Shown here one piece after another: positions 37,017 through 48,589 of a DNA stretch of 62,000 nt. The stretch comes from Mesostigma viride (taxonomy: Eukaryota > Streptophyta > Mesostigmatophyceae > Mesostigmatales > Mesostigmataceae). Position 1 is the first letter of the stretch; every line of letters starts with the position of its first letter. The notes below the pieces were generated by a model. That model was not told the origin of the DNA and ran no database searches. It saw only the letters and a list, made by a program, of their open reading frames with translations. The translations under genes were made by a program, and so were the position numbers. The stretch is from NCBI GenBank assembly GCA_009746045.1, contig RPFO01000065.1, positions 9,110,128-9,172,127 of the forward strand, read 5' to 3'.

Positions 37017-38059
37017 TGATCGACATGCCAATGTGGCTTCAGTCAGACTCAAGTTGAGCCAGTTGATCTAATTGTATATATAGCGCCATTTCAGCTAGTA
37101 TGTTTTATTTTAGTAGTTGAGCCTTATAGTGAAGATAGAAAATTTTAATAGCATGAGCATATCGTCGGTCACAGTCTGCATGGCGTATAATAATATATAG
37201 TCACCTGCACTGCGCTTAAAGTATTCGCTCAGAAGTATGAAATAGTCTGAGTTATGCGACATATGTATTAAAAATATAATTACTTACAGCAGAGTGAAAT
37301 CACTCAAACCAAAGCAAACGCCCAGCTATAAACCTATGTACAGAGCCATGTCAAAGCTCTATACTACGACATATGTATAGTACCGTGTCACTAGCATAGT
37401 GTAATCGGCCGGGGCGTACAACTACGCTATAGTGACATTCCGATGAATCATGTTAAAATTAGTCGTTTTGCTCGATTCAATGATGGCACTGATTGGAATA
37501 AGAAATTTAAAACATTAAATTAAATTATAACATGCCTCGACCGTTGGGAGATCGATCATGTAGCACATATTCCTTGATGGATGGGTGGAGTGCATGGGGG
37601 GAGCCGCGTAATCGAACTAACCTAACTCTAAGCTAATAATCTAGTCTAGAAAAATCCTAACTACACTACTCATCAAAACGCCGCCGCCTCTTGGGGGGAG
37701 GTGGCTTGCCCACAGGGGCTGGCGTGTGAGCCTTGACAATCTTCTGCCGCCGCGTCTTGTTCTGCATGGCAGTCCAAAGAAGGAGAGAGAGTGGATGCGG
37801 TGTTCAAACTGGGCTGGGACCACTATTGGTCGGCCAGCAACATCTGGATGTAGTTCGTGCATGGCATGTTTCCCTTAACCCTTTTTGGAATGCCCTTGGG
37901 GCCAGGCCAGGTCAGAATATGCCGCCCCGCGGGCTGGCCAAGCCGCTGGGGGCCTGCCAGACCATGCAAGGGCGGAATAAGAAATGATCATATGACTTCA
38001 CATCGCAGGGCGTGTGTCGTGCATACTAAGTAGGTATTTCCTCGTGCATACTATAAGTA
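37017..38059. other. Unassigned non-coding DNA
   Basis: AT-rich at first (TATATATA near 37,074), then mixed. No gene or recognised repeat. Confidence 0.35.
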
Positions 38060-38316
38060 GGTATTTCCTCGTAAATGGTGGGAGAGCGATCGCAGCAATG
38101 GTGCTCACCACTAGACAATCCCGGCCAGTTAGGCTCGAAACACACGCCCTGATCAAGCATGCTGTTTCCGGCCCCACCGTCTAGGTCATCTAGTCGCTCT
38201 ACACATAATCCAGCCATAATTTCAATGCACACGGCTACACATTTCCATCACCATCCATCTTCATCATCCTGAACGACTCGAACACGCGGACAAGATAACG
38301 GCAGGCTCGAGCTACC
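38060..38316 (+). repeat. Dispersed repeat, copy 2
   Basis: The second copy of the repeat at 34,036-34,297, same orientation. Confidence 0.75.
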
Positions 38317-40724
38317 ATGGTCCGGATTCTCCCGATTTCTGCAGGCCTGCGCTTGTTGTCTCCTTGATACTAAGTATCCTCAATGCATGGACAATAATTC
38401 AGGAATCTGGTCGATCAAACGTCGTACATTTTGGTCAAGTCCACACACGCAGATTGAATCGTTGCAATTAGAAATTACCCTACTGAACGATCCCCCCAAG
38501 ATTTAGTAGTTCGCATAATTCACACAACTGACAGTGCCTACTGCAAATATATTTGTGTACGTCCTTACAGATGAACTATCAAGCCTCTAGTATTATGCTC
38601 AGACATAAATCGTGACGGACGGCGGACGTGACGCAGGCTAGTAGTACATGTACTATAAAAATATGCTCAAACATTCAAAGTATACATTGAAAAAAATCAG
38701 TTTATTTAGATTGTTGTGGCCTTGAGCGCCAACAAAACAAGTTGTATAGAGGGTTGAAATCGGTGCTATATTGTCCACATACATACATACGCACTGCTGC
38801 GTACTTGGCTTTTGCGGAACACATTACTTTTGCTACAGTTGCACAATGGTAGCAATTAAAGTAAACATGTGTTTCGCATTACTGTTACTAGTTGCATGTC
38901 AGGCATTGTGCAGGGCTGTGATAAATATTATTAATGTGCCATCACGCATGGATCGTGGAGTTATTATACTGTTGGTAGATTATTTGTGATACGAGATTGT
39001 AATAAAGTAGCAGTTCTTGGACGGATATATCATGCGAAATATGTCTGGCAAAAGGACTACTAGAGCAGCCTGTTGTCTTGCAGAATAGCTTGTGTCGAAA
39101 CTCGACCAGAGCTGGCTCGACTGGGCTCTCTAATACAGGAGCAATGTCAGTCCAACGGATGTGTTAGGGATATTATATCCACCTGGCAGCCCAGTCAATG
39201 TGTCCCAGCCTGTTAATTTCTATTAATATTAATTAATTAATTAATTAATTAATTAATTAACCCCGTGCTCCCGTTGGGGAGTCACGGAGCACCGAAGTGC
39301 TTTTAATCCCTGTGTGTGCACAACAGGAGAAAGGGCAGAGACCCCCAGTCTCCTTCATGCCTAAGGCATGGCACAGCTGCATTCGGGCACGTTAGCTAAA
39401 CGGACACGCTAACGATCCGGCAATCTGTGGGTGCAATAAGACCCATGTGAGCATGGCATAACAAGGAGCGTGGGCGAGTAAAATCTATTCATATGTACTG
39501 TAAGATATACTTCATATCATGGACTGGGAACTAGCATGCATGATAGCTTTGGCCTTTGATAAGCTAGAAGATGGAATGGGCTCAATGATCGAGCTGATCA
39601 ACATTCATGTGGGCACCATAATTAGTCCATACTTTGACATGGATGACTTGCATGTACCCTGCAAGTTAGCCTTGAAGCGTCACGTATATGTTTGACAAGT
39701 GGTACTTGTTTGATTCATGACAAGGCCCCGTGGTGCTATTGCCTAGTGGACAAGTGTTTGGTCCATGAGTTGACTCTTACGGCACGTAACAAACGGTGTT
39801 AGTTTTTCGACCGTTAAAATTCGACGTTACGTCCGCTTGATTTGGTTGATCCTACGTACATAAAGTTATGTCCTGCCAATCGGAGTCCCGGTCGTGCTGC
39901 TGGTTATAGTTAGTATTCTACCGATTATAGTGTTCATAGCACGTCCACGCAGACCTGTGTACTTGATCGCTTGGACTGGTTTTCTGTCTGTTGTCATGCT
40001 GCATTCCGCACCAGCGCCGCCCTAGTGACGTGGCATTATAGTGTGTTGTCCCGCATTATTAGATCTGAGCCTACTGTACATCGGATGCGCGGCTAGGGCC
40101 TACTAGACTAGGGATTGGCCCGAGCACGTACGGAGACTTTGGTCATTCATGCCTCACCTTACTGGTTGTGTTGACAGTTCGGCTTGTGTTATGCCTAGTT
40201 GTATAACCTTGTCGAGCCAATGATGGTTGTGTTGGATTTGTTCTCAGACTGTCAACGTCTTACAATTAAGTTATGATTGTTACATAATGGCACATACAGG
40301 GAAATCTTACAGAAGTGCATTGAAATCAGAAGCTCCAAGGTCTTTTGCACACCGTCGGTTTAGTTTCTCCTTCTACCGGTCTAATTAGTCTAGGTTGATC
40401 AGGTACTACTACGGTCAAGGACGGCATTGGTTCACACGTGGAGGTGGTGGAGGCGGAGAAGCTAGGTCGTATCATCAATGGTACGCGTAGGAATCGTTTA
40501 GGGAGCTCTGATTCTTCAGACCTTCCAGAAACTCCTTTCGTGTACGTCTGTCAACATTCTGCGACTGGGACGTCAAAAACAGTTTTTACTGCCAGGTAAT
40601 GGTTGAGTCGCCTGCAAGCGCTTGAGAACGTGCTGCCAGATTTCGGACACGTTTCTATAGTGATTCACTCACTCGGACTCGTTTCTAGTGACTCAAGCTA
40701 GACTTGATCGCAGCGGAGAATACC
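38317..40724. other. Unassigned non-coding DNA with a (TTAA)n tract
   Basis: A TTAA-type tract at about 39,225-39,260 is followed by sequence with weak similarity (GTGGGTGCAATA) to that after 14,700, suggesting another LINE 3' end. Elsewhere no gene or repeat is recognised. Confidence 0.4.
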
Positions 40725-40729
40725 TATAC

Positions 40730-41353
40730 AGTTAACATAAAGGATTTACGTTAGATGGATAGAGATTGTTACGCTCTTTCCAACGGCACCTTGAACGCCT
40801 CATTTGGCCAAGGAACGTAAAAGTTATGACGTTTCCTACATAGGCTGTGCCGACAGTACCCGGCGCGCCACTGTGGGCGCGTACGGACACAGGATGTACA
40901 AGTGTCACTTTGATAGTCCGCAGGACGTTGACAGGACTTGTACAGGACTTGATGGTCAATTGATAGGTAGGCGCGCTGTAGCAGCCAGGACCTATGAGAC
41001 AATTGATGCTGAGCAGTGTACGGATAGGTCCACCACAGGACTAGCCGTATGGACAATTGATAGATCTGCGCGCCAAAGGCGTGCCAGAGTCTGTGTAATC
41101 AATTGATTGACAGTAACTTGTGCTGTGACAGTGCAGCTGAATACTTGGACGCGTCCCTAGCAACCTATATGTGTGACTTGGTAGCTCTAGGACGCCAGTT
41201 CTTGCGTGCACGTTCTCTTGGCACTGCGACCCTGTCGCCTGTGCTGCGTGCAGTCTTGGAAGTGACGTGACTTACGTCTGTGTTCCTTATTCTTAATAAA
41301 GGCAACATTCCTGCAAGAACCATGGCGGAATTCAGGGCAACTCTCTCGCAACT
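40730..41353 (+). repeat. 5' LTR of the Copia-like element
   Basis: Starts AGTTAAC and ends GCAACT. A palindromic AACGTAAAGGATTTACGTT-type motif lies at the outer edge; this copy has one substitution in it. An AATAAA lies near 41,295. Confidence 0.8.
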
Positions 41354-42127
41354 CGTATTACTCGCCTTTTCACGATCACGCCAAATTCTGAAGAATTCCG
41401 CATTCCCCGGGATGAGGAGGTAGCTGCTCAGCCGGCTGATCCATTACCGGCTCCGCGTCGGCGTGAGCCAACGCCGGCTGCTCCATCGCGGCAAGCTCTC
41501 CTTGACGAAGTCACGATTTCCCTCGACAAATTACATCGTCGACAGCGAGCAGCACTCCCCTTGCTGGGCGATTTTCCCGAGGACCCCCGCCTGCCGCAGC
41601 TGGTGCCGGCCATTCGTGGGCCATTAGACCAAATCCGAAATATTCTTTCGGCTTTTACGGTTCAGGTCCGAGGCGGCCTGCGTTCGGTGAACGAAGTCAC
41701 CACCGCCATTGAGGAGGTGGACAACGCAATTTCATCGCTCACCGGGTACCAGCGCAACTTGCAAAACTGGGCCTCGACGCGCACGGGGGGCGCGCCGGTG
41801 GTCACTACAAATTTGTTTCAAGACCTCGCATTGCTGTCGCTGCTTACACGCGGCGTTCGCACTCGAGAGCGACAGGTCCTCATCAACCTGGTCGCATTTC
41901 TCGCAGCCTTGCGAGAGTGGATCCCAGCGGGCTGGGAGCTTCTTTCCATTTTTACTCATCCTCTGCGCCTCGTCGCGCGTCGGCGAATTGCAATTTTTTA
42001 CCCGACGCAAAACTCGGCGAATACACCGGTTTTGATCCATACCGGTGCAGGTCCGGCTCACACGCCGGAAATGGAGGATCCTGAGTTTGCATATGAGTAC
42101 TGTGATTTTCGTGGCCTCGACTACTGA
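41354..42127 (+). CDS. Unknown ORF between the Copia 5' LTR and gag
   Basis: An ATG-started ORF covers 41,561-42,127 (188 residues), but the frame is open back to the LTR (about 250 residues). An ATG inside the LTR (GCGGAATTCAGGG context) could serve as the start if one frameshift is allowed. The product has a Pro/Arg-rich first part, then helical segments (LDQIRNILSAFTVQVRGG and VLINLVAFLAALREWIP). No family is recognised. An extra ORF ahead of gag is unusual for Copia elements. Confidence 0.45.
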   Translation, partial: RITRLFTITPNSEEFRIPRDEEVAAQPADPLPAPRRREPTPAAPSRQALLDEVTISLDKLHRRQRAALPLLGDFPEDPRLPQLVPAIRGPLDQIRNILSAFTVQVRGGLRSVNEVTTAIEEVDNAISSLTGYQRNLQNWASTRTGGAPVVTTNLFQDLALLSLLTRGVRTRERQVLINLVAFLAALREWIPAGWELLSIFTHPLRLVARRRIAIFYPTQNSANTPVLIHTGAGPAHTPEMEDPEFAYEYCDFRGLDY

Positions 42128-42293
42128 ATAAGTCGGCCATTTTTCCAGTGCTCGTCGGCGTTTAGTCGACTTTTCAGCGGCGTTTCGCGGGGGCGGCGGC
42201 GACTGACCGGTGCAGGCGGCATTAGTCGACAGTTGTATATACTTTCTTTTGCTGCTTTCCTCTGGTGTTTGCTAAGACAGCTTGTTGTACATC

Positions 42294-43401
42294 ATGGCGG
42301 ACGGGCGCCGTAGCAAGGGTGCTCCAGCCAGTGGTAATAATGGAGGTGCAGGTAGTGGAACCGCCCACGTAGATGACGTGGGGGTTACCGGCAAGATTAC
42401 CAATGTACCTATTAATAATAATACACATGCTGTCTCTGGATATGATCTCACCACCCAGGGTCTCCTTATTGTTAATCAACTGCAACCTGTCACGTCAGAC
42501 TCAAAGCCAAAGCAGGCTGAGGAGTTTGTGGAGGGGCTAGAGGGGTTTCCAAGCTTGTACGGTGGTACAAACTATTATCAGATCTGGATTGGCAGCCAGA
42601 CTTTTGGCAAGTGTACAGATCAGATAAAGGACCTCACTAGAGAGTGCAAGAAGGCCAACAAGGCCTGGGCAGTCTACGTGGCAGAGCTAAGGAGCTGCTA
42701 GAGGATCAACGGAAGAAAGTGGGGATCCATTGGCAGGATAAATACCAGGGTGGGAGGTCAAGGAGACCTTATCCAGAACTTCCTCAACTATTGTAAAATG
42801 GTTGAGGAGGGCAGGGCTCACGGCTTCAATGTTGCTGACAACATAGCCCTGACAAACTGGCTCAAGGTTTCTGGGCTGGACAAGGCAACACGTGGCTCTT
42901 TAAAGGTCATGTGTGCCCCACACTCTACCCTCAAGGCCTACAAGGTCATAATCAAACAAGCACTCGAGGCAGAGGAGCTGTTTGAGGGTGGAGTGCCAGC
43001 TGTGAAGGCTACCCACGCAGGTGGGCGTGCCCAGGGGGGCTCCAAGCGTCTGAGGCTGACAGAAGCCAAGGAGGACGTGGGGCAACCACAACAAGCGGAA
43101 GGCCAACCATTCACCCGACCCTGACGGGCAATCACATGCCAAGTCGGTGTTCAGGAGGGTGGGTGGCAAGCCCAAGCAGGGTAACGCGCCTGACAACGGG
43201 GGAGGAGGCCAGGGCAAGTCAAAGATCCAATGCTACCTGTGCAAGGGGTGGGGGCACATCAAGAAGGAGTGTCCCAGCTTCAAGAAGACCCAGGGCCAGG
43301 GCAGCAACAAGAATAACAACAACAAAAACAACAACAAGAACAAGTCCCAGGCAGGCCAGCCTTCAAAGGGCAGTCAGCAAGAAGACAACAAGGAGCAGTG
43401 A
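42294..43401 (+). pseudogene. Copia gag with zinc knuckle, disrupted
   Basis: Gag starts at 42,294 (ATGGCGGACGGG). It is interrupted by an in-frame TAG at 42,699-42,701, continues in the same frame to 43,124, then shifts frame to 43,147-43,401. That last part holds a zinc knuckle CYLCKGWGHIKKEC (C-x2-C-x4-H-x4-C) and a Lys/Asn-rich tail. The central part has a capsid-like helical pattern (LIQNFLNYCKMVEEGRAHG). Confidence 0.75.
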
Positions 43402-43541
43402 CTGTCTGAGGCAACCCCTACACACCTTAATTCACCCAAGGGGGAGGCCAGGTGCTCCAATGCAGATTTTATATCTGGGCAACAAGAGGGTGATCTCCAG
43501 GTTCAGGTGGCCCCAGGTCACCTGGAGAGGTACAGGTTCCT

Positions 43542-46370
43542 ATGAAGACGTCCTTGACAGCTGGTGCAGCTGTAAGAATGTCTGACCCCATGCATCCTCG
43601 TGCTGGGCACGAGGGTGGACCTCTCATTTTGAGAGAAACCAATGTACAACCACAGAGGGGTGTGAAGGCCTCTGGTGGTATGCATGTGGTCCCTGCTGGC
43701 GGTCCAGGTGTTGGGCATGAGCAGGGTGACTCAGGCTCTGAGTCAGAACAGGATGGAAGTCAGCATGGTGATGCTGGACAACCTGACAGCACAGTCCTGA
43801 CTGTGCCAGGGACTGCTTCCTCTGTGTACCAGGAGTTGGGTGCCCGAATCCACAACATGTTTGGGCATGCCACTTCTCTGTCAAACAACTTTGCCTTCCG
43901 TATGGGCAGGGCACCCCTTCTCAAGGCGTGTCAGCAAGCTGCCTCACGGTGTAAGTGCCAGTTGTCCTCCAACAAGCCCAGGAAATCACATGCCAAAGCT
44001 CTACCTCAGAGCATTGGTGATCTGCAGTGTGATATCCAACACATCAGGGGCATGCAACTGTTGGTGTGCGTGGACAGGTACACAAAATACAAGGTGCTAG
44101 AGCATTTACCTTCTATGAAGAACAGGTACTTGCTGGCTGCCCTGCAGAATGTAAGAGCCAAGTTTCCTACCACAAGGATCCAGGTGGACATGCAGTTTCA
44201 GCATCTCAAGGGTGATCCCACCCTTCCTGAGTTGCTGGTTACACCTAGGGAGGCTCATGGGCAGCAGGGTGCTATAGAGAGGGCAATCCAGGAGGTCAAG
44301 AAATTGATCATCTCTGAAGACTGGGTACCCTTGTCTGCACCTGCACTTGTCAGGAGTGCATGGCTGAGGAACGTGGAGCAGCAGCTGAACAGCAGGGTTA
44401 ACTTCTACTATGATGGAGTTGCTGTCAGCCCAATGGGTCTATATCATGGCCTGTGCCCACCACATGTGCTGGAGGGCTGGAAACATGCTGCACATGTCAC
44501 CTTTGCCAAGCTGAGGGAGAAGGACCGGGGTTGGAAGATGCTGGAGCCACAAGTGGGTCAGAAGGTCCTAGCTTGGAAGGAACCTAGCCTTTATGGCAAA
44601 CGTGGTAGCTGGAGTCCTGGGGTGGTTACCCAGGTTGATGAAGCTAGCCACGCATGCTTGGTCAGCATGGAGGACGAACCAAAGCATGTGCACCGGCTGA
44701 GTTGGTCATATGTCAAGCCTAACCTGATGAATGAGGGCAGTCAGGCACAAGGCTCACAGGATCTGCAGGATTTTCAGGTCCCAAGTGACATCACTGACGC
44801 AACGACCACATCTGTTGCAGGGGAATCTGTCAGCCCTGGCCAGGTTGCAGAGGTACTTGTTGAACAGGCTGCAAGGTCAACAGCTGGGGAGTCAACTGTC
44901 AAGCCCAAGGCTCTAACCAAGCCCAGGGGGACAAGTTTGGCTGGATTGATTGGGGCTCTGCAAAGAGCCAAGAAGCAGCCCAAGGTAGCCAAGCTCAGGT
45001 GGCATGGCAATCTGGGGCTGGACACTGCCTTAGAGGTAGACACTAATTCTCAGGTTTCCATCATTGGGACCAGAGCTGCAGCAGGGTACAGCATGACTGA
45101 ACCCAGCTATCAGTTTGTGTCTGACTTCAGTGGCGGGGTACACGTGAAGGTACTGGGTGAGGTATCTATTCCTATCCTTGGACAGGACACTGCTTTTTGT
45201 GTCTTGGAGGGCTATCAGGGACCTGCTCTTCTGGGGCAGAATTTCCTATGCCAGGATGGGGTAGTGATCACGTCCTCTCTCCTGACTAAGGAAGGGGCTG
45301 GTCAGGTCCCACTGATTAATTTCAGGACCACTCACCTATCACGTGCAGTAACCAGGACGGTTAAGCGTGTGCAAGTGTGCCAGGGGCAGGAGCCCTTGGT
45401 TGATGACCTCATATTGCCAGCTGCTAGTCATCCAAGCAGTTTGGGCATTGGTCCTCACTCACTTGCTGGACACAGCCCTATCAACTACCAAGGCCTGGTG
45501 AAGCTCATGTCCTCTCCCATTATGTGTCCCCAGGTCACACTGGGTCTGATTAAATCTGGGGAGGACTGGATCTCCAAGAAATGCGTGGAACCTGTCAATG
45601 ACCTGCCTCCTGCACGACGTCTACTCAAGCTCAAGTTTGTCATCAAGATGAAGGAGGTGGACGGGGTCAAGGTACCACATGTCAGGCCAGTGCTGAATGA
45701 GTTCAAGGGTACTGGTGAGTGCACTGCTGAGGAGTTGTATACCCCTGGCATGCTGCATGACACTTGGAGGCTGCTGCTGTGTGTATTTCTAGGCCTTCTC
45801 AACAAGGGCTTGGACTATGGCTCAGTGGTGGTAGACTTCAAGAGGGCATTTCTGGAGGGGGATGCAGATGTGGCACAGGAAAAGTGGGAGGGCAAGACGC
45901 CTTTCTATGTCAGGGTGCCTGCTGTATGGAAAAGGGACATTCACACTGAGTTCCTTAAAATCCTCAAGGGCCTGGAGGGCCTGAGGTCAAGTCCAATAAT
46001 CTGGAGGGAGACTCTCAACCGTTTCCTGAAGGAGCATTGCAACTTGAAGGTCTCTCCTGTAGACCCCTGTCTGTTTCTGGGGCAATGGGAAGGCCTACCA
46101 GTGTATGCTTCGCTGCACGGGGATGACCTACATCTGATAGCTCCCACGTCGTGGCTTAAGGAGCTGATCTCCATCATTAAGTCCAAGTTTCCTCTGGGTA
46201 GGGAGCAATGGCAGGTGGAGAATGAGCCTCTGCTGTTTGTGGGCATGGAGGCCACACTGGTGAAGAAGGGGGGGAGTGGCGTATGCTGCTGGTGGGGGGC
46301 AATGATTATCAAGAGACCCTCATTAGCAAGCTTCCTCCAGTCATCACACAGGCACTGTGTCCCATGGTGA
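43542..46370 (+). CDS. Copia pol: integrase, protease-like domain, RT
   Basis: The ORF has 942 residues. The integrase core is at about 165-260: the first Asp in GDLQCDIQ, the second in IQVDMQF, and Glu in QQGAIERAIQEVKK. A C-terminal chromatin-like beta module follows (SWSPGVVTQVDEASHACLVS). About residues 495-575 resemble a retropepsin, with EVDTNSQVSIIG (the active-site Gly is Asn) and ALLGQNFL. RT follows with KLKFVIKMKEVDG, VVVDFKRAFLEGD and ASLHGDDLHLIA in place of YVDD. The frame leaves RT at a seven-G run (46,268-46,274), after which RNase H continues in the -1 frame. Confidence 0.82.
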   Translation: MKTSLTAGAAVRMSDPMHPRAGHEGGPLILRETNVQPQRGVKASGGMHVVPAGGPGVGHEQGDSGSESEQDGSQHGDAGQPDSTVLTVPGTASSVYQELGARIHNMFGHATSLSNNFAFRMGRAPLLKACQQAASRCKCQLSSNKPRKSHAKALPQSIGDLQCDIQHIRGMQLLVCVDRYTKYKVLEHLPSMKNRYLLAALQNVRAKFPTTRIQVDMQFQHLKGDPTLPELLVTPREAHGQQGAIERAIQEVKKLIISEDWVPLSAPALVRSAWLRNVEQQLNSRVNFYYDGVAVSPMGLYHGLCPPHVLEGWKHAAHVTFAKLREKDRGWKMLEPQVGQKVLAWKEPSLYGKRGSWSPGVVTQVDEASHACLVSMEDEPKHVHRLSWSYVKPNLMNEGSQAQGSQDLQDFQVPSDITDATTTSVAGESVSPGQVAEVLVEQAARSTAGESTVKPKALTKPRGTSLAGLIGALQRAKKQPKVAKLRWHGNLGLDTALEVDTNSQVSIIGTRAAAGYSMTEPSYQFVSDFSGGVHVKVLGEVSIPILGQDTAFCVLEGYQGPALLGQNFLCQDGVVITSSLLTKEGAGQVPLINFRTTHLSRAVTRTVKRVQVCQGQEPLVDDLILPAASHPSSLGIGPHSLAGHSPINYQGLVKLMSSPIMCPQVTLGLIKSGEDWISKKCVEPVNDLPPARRLLKLKFVIKMKEVDGVKVPHVRPVLNEFKGTGECTAEELYTPGMLHDTWRLLLCVFLGLLNKGLDYGSVVVDFKRAFLEGDADVAQEKWEGKTPFYVRVPAVWKRDIHTEFLKILKGLEGLRSSPIIWRETLNRFLKEHCNLKVSPVDPCLFLGQWEGLPVYASLHGDDLHLIAPTSWLKELISIIKSKFPLGREQWQVENEPLLFVGMEATLVKKGGSGVCCWWGAMIIKRPSLASFLQSSHRHCVPW

Positions 46371-47026
46371 GGGGCATGGTTGCTTGGGTGGCAGGCATTT
46401 CCAGGCCAGACCTTATGGTCATAGCCAGGTTGCCTGATGACATGCTGATGGAGCTAGGGTCTGCCAAGGTGGCTGATCAGGTCAGGGCTTCATCTGGCAT
46501 TCTGTTGTCTGCAGTGGATTTATCACAACCCATTTGCATGGAGCTGTATGTGGATAGCTCAATGGACAGCAGGCAGGTCTCCAAGGTCAGGGGCAGGGCT
46601 GCAGGGCTCTTTGTGCTCAGACAGGAAGGCCTGGGGAGTTTGGTGAGCTGGTTTAGTCGCCTGCACAAACGGGTGGCTGTCAGCAGTGATGTGGCAGAAT
46701 GCAGGGCTATTTGTGAAGGCATTCACACAAGCCTTTATCTGAAGGAGTTGCTTCATCAGATGACTTCTAACACTCCTTGGCCACTTCAGGTTACCACTCT
46801 TCTAAAAACAGACTCCATGGGGATGGTGCAGTTTGTGCACAGGCAGATGGCCAGAAGTAGGGACTTGGATTATCTCCTTCTTAAGGAATTGTCCTCCTTG
46901 GCCAATATTGAGCATATCCCTGGGGTTGACAATCCTGCTGATGCTTTGACCAAGCTAGTGCAGAAGGCAGCAGTGCAATACAAGGTTCTTCAGTCTCTGA
47001 TGGACCCATCTCAGCAAGCTGTCTAA
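46283..47026 (+). CDS. Copia RNase H
   Basis: The product has 247 residues. It links to the RT after one added G at 46,268-46,274. The Copia-type RNase H acidic residues are visible in ELYVDSSMDSRQ, VAECRAICEGIH, LKTDSMGMVQ and GVDNPADALTKL. The last is the usual ending (ADxLTK). The stop is followed by a 0.95-kb 3' untranslated region. Confidence 0.8.
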   Translation: MLLVGGNDYQETLISKLPPVITQALCPMVRGMVAWVAGISRPDLMVIARLPDDMLMELGSAKVADQVRASSGILLSAVDLSQPICMELYVDSSMDSRQVSKVRGRAAGLFVLRQEGLGSLVSWFSRLHKRVAVSSDVAECRAICEGIHTSLYLKELLHQMTSNTPWPLQVTTLLKTDSMGMVQFVHRQMARSRDLDYLLLKELSSLANIEHIPGVDNPADALTKLVQKAAVQYKVLQSLMDPSQQAV

Positions 47027-47975
47027 GCTGGTGCCTGGTTATAGGGCATTGGAGAGCAGATTGTGTGGTAGTGTCAGCATTGTGACTGGCATAATACCTG
47101 TATTTTAGTCTGTACTAAGGCTCATGGACCATGGTACACTCACTCTGATTTTAATCAGGATACAGCCAGGTTTTGGCTGGGGTTCATGCTGTTGACTACA
47201 CAAGGTTGACAGGTCCATTACAGACCATGTATTCTATTTTAAAAGAAATGTATATTTGTACATACTTCTCACAATGGTCTGGGAACCTTTATTCTGGGGT
47301 TTATAGGGCGGGGTTCGATTCCCTGGTATTATGTTTCTACAAGCTGGCCTGTTCAGGTGTTTGCCTGTTCAGACTTCCCTAGTTCCCCAGGGCAGGATTT
47401 AATTGTTGCCTATGTGTTTCATTTTGTCATTTGTTTGCTGTGGCAGTTTACCATCTGGCAAGTAGACGGGCGCCGTAAGACGGGCGCCAATAGACCCCTG
47501 TTGAGAGAATGACAGGCAAACTATTGTAATACGCCTTACTTTGTCAAGTGGTATTTTAATTGTCATGGATTTATTGTACTTATATTGAATATGTACTGGG
47601 TTTTATGGGATTAGTATCTGGGATTAATGTAACTCACCGCCAGAAGGTCATTGTACTGGAGGCTCTACCGAGGTGATGGGATTAATTCCTGGAGAAGACC
47701 TCATAGAATTAACCTGTATGTATTTAATTTTGTGTGTTCTAATATCTGGTGGTACTCTGTAATGCCACTTCCATAGGTTTTTATCCATTTCTCATGGAAT
47801 GGTTTTCCCTGTGGCAGATCTGTTTCTTTTCCAGTTCCTTAAAAGAAAAGGCTGGGGGAATGGCAATGGCCATTAAAGACATCTGTTCAAGCTTCAAGCT
47901 GGAGTGAAGGACATTTCAAGCTACTTCAAGGGTCCCTGGCAGGGGATGTGATCCCTAAAGAAAAGAAGGGATTGG
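47027..47975 (+). other. Copia 3' untranslated region and polypurine tract
   Basis: No gene. AAAGAAAAGAAGGGA near 47,957 is the probable polypurine tract. Most of this region is repeated in inverse orientation at 48,949-49,900. Confidence 0.65.
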
Positions 47976-48589
47976 AGTTAACGTAAAGGATTTACGTTAG
48001 ATGGATAGAGATTGTTACGCTCTTTCCAACGGCACCTTGAACGCCTCATTTGGTTAAGGAACGTAAAAGTTATGACGTTTCCTAGGCTGTGCCGACAGTA
48101 CCCGGCGCGCCACTGTGGGCGCGTACGGACACAGGATGTACAAGTGTCACTTTGATAGTCCGCAGGACGTTGACAGGACTTGTACAGGACTTGATGGTCA
48201 ATTGATAGGTAGGCGCGCTGTAGCGCGCCAGGACCTATGAGACAATTGATGCTGAGCAGTGTACGGATAGGTCCACAGGACTAGCCGTATGGACAATTGA
48301 TAGATCTGCGCGCCAAAGGCGTGCCAGAGTCTGTGTAATCAATTGATTGACAGTTCAGCTGTGACAGTGCAGCTGAATACTTGGACGCGTCCCTAGCAAC
48401 CTATATGTGTGAATTGGTAGCTCTAGGACGCCAGTTCTTGCGTGCACGTTCTCTTGGCACTGCGACCCTGTCGCCTGTGCTGCGTGCAGTCTTGGAAGTG
48501 ACGTGACTTACGTCTGTGTTCCTTATTCTTAATAAAGGCAACATTCCTGCAAGAACCATGGCGGAATTCAGGGCAACTCTCTCGCAACT
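47976..48589 (+). repeat. 3' LTR of the Copia-like element
   Basis: Matches 40,730-41,353 except for several substitutions and short indels. Followed by tatac. Confidence 0.8.

Larger units (their letters stand above)
40730..48589 (+). mobile_element. Copia-like LTR retrotransposon
   Basis: LTRs at 40,730-41,353 (624 bp) and 47,976-48,589 (614 bp) share most bases but differ by several small indels. The element is flanked by tatac (40,725-40,729 and 48,590-48,594), a 5-bp target duplication. A purine-rich tract (about 47,955-47,970) precedes the 3' LTR. The interior encodes an unknown ORF, gag, integrase, a protease-like domain, RT and RNase H. Having integrase before RT fits the Copia group. 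The LTRs begin AGTTAAC and end GCAACT rather than TG..CA. In-frame stops and shifts show it is inactive or contains sequence errors. Confidence 0.85.

Noticed and set aside
40730-41353. Solo terminal repeat unrelated to the Copia genes
   Set aside because: The matching copy at 47,976-48,589, the shared tatac duplication and the polypurine tract make it the 5' LTR of the same element.
43147-43401. Separate small zinc-finger gene
   Set aside because: The CCHC knuckle and position show it is the frameshifted end of the Copia gag.
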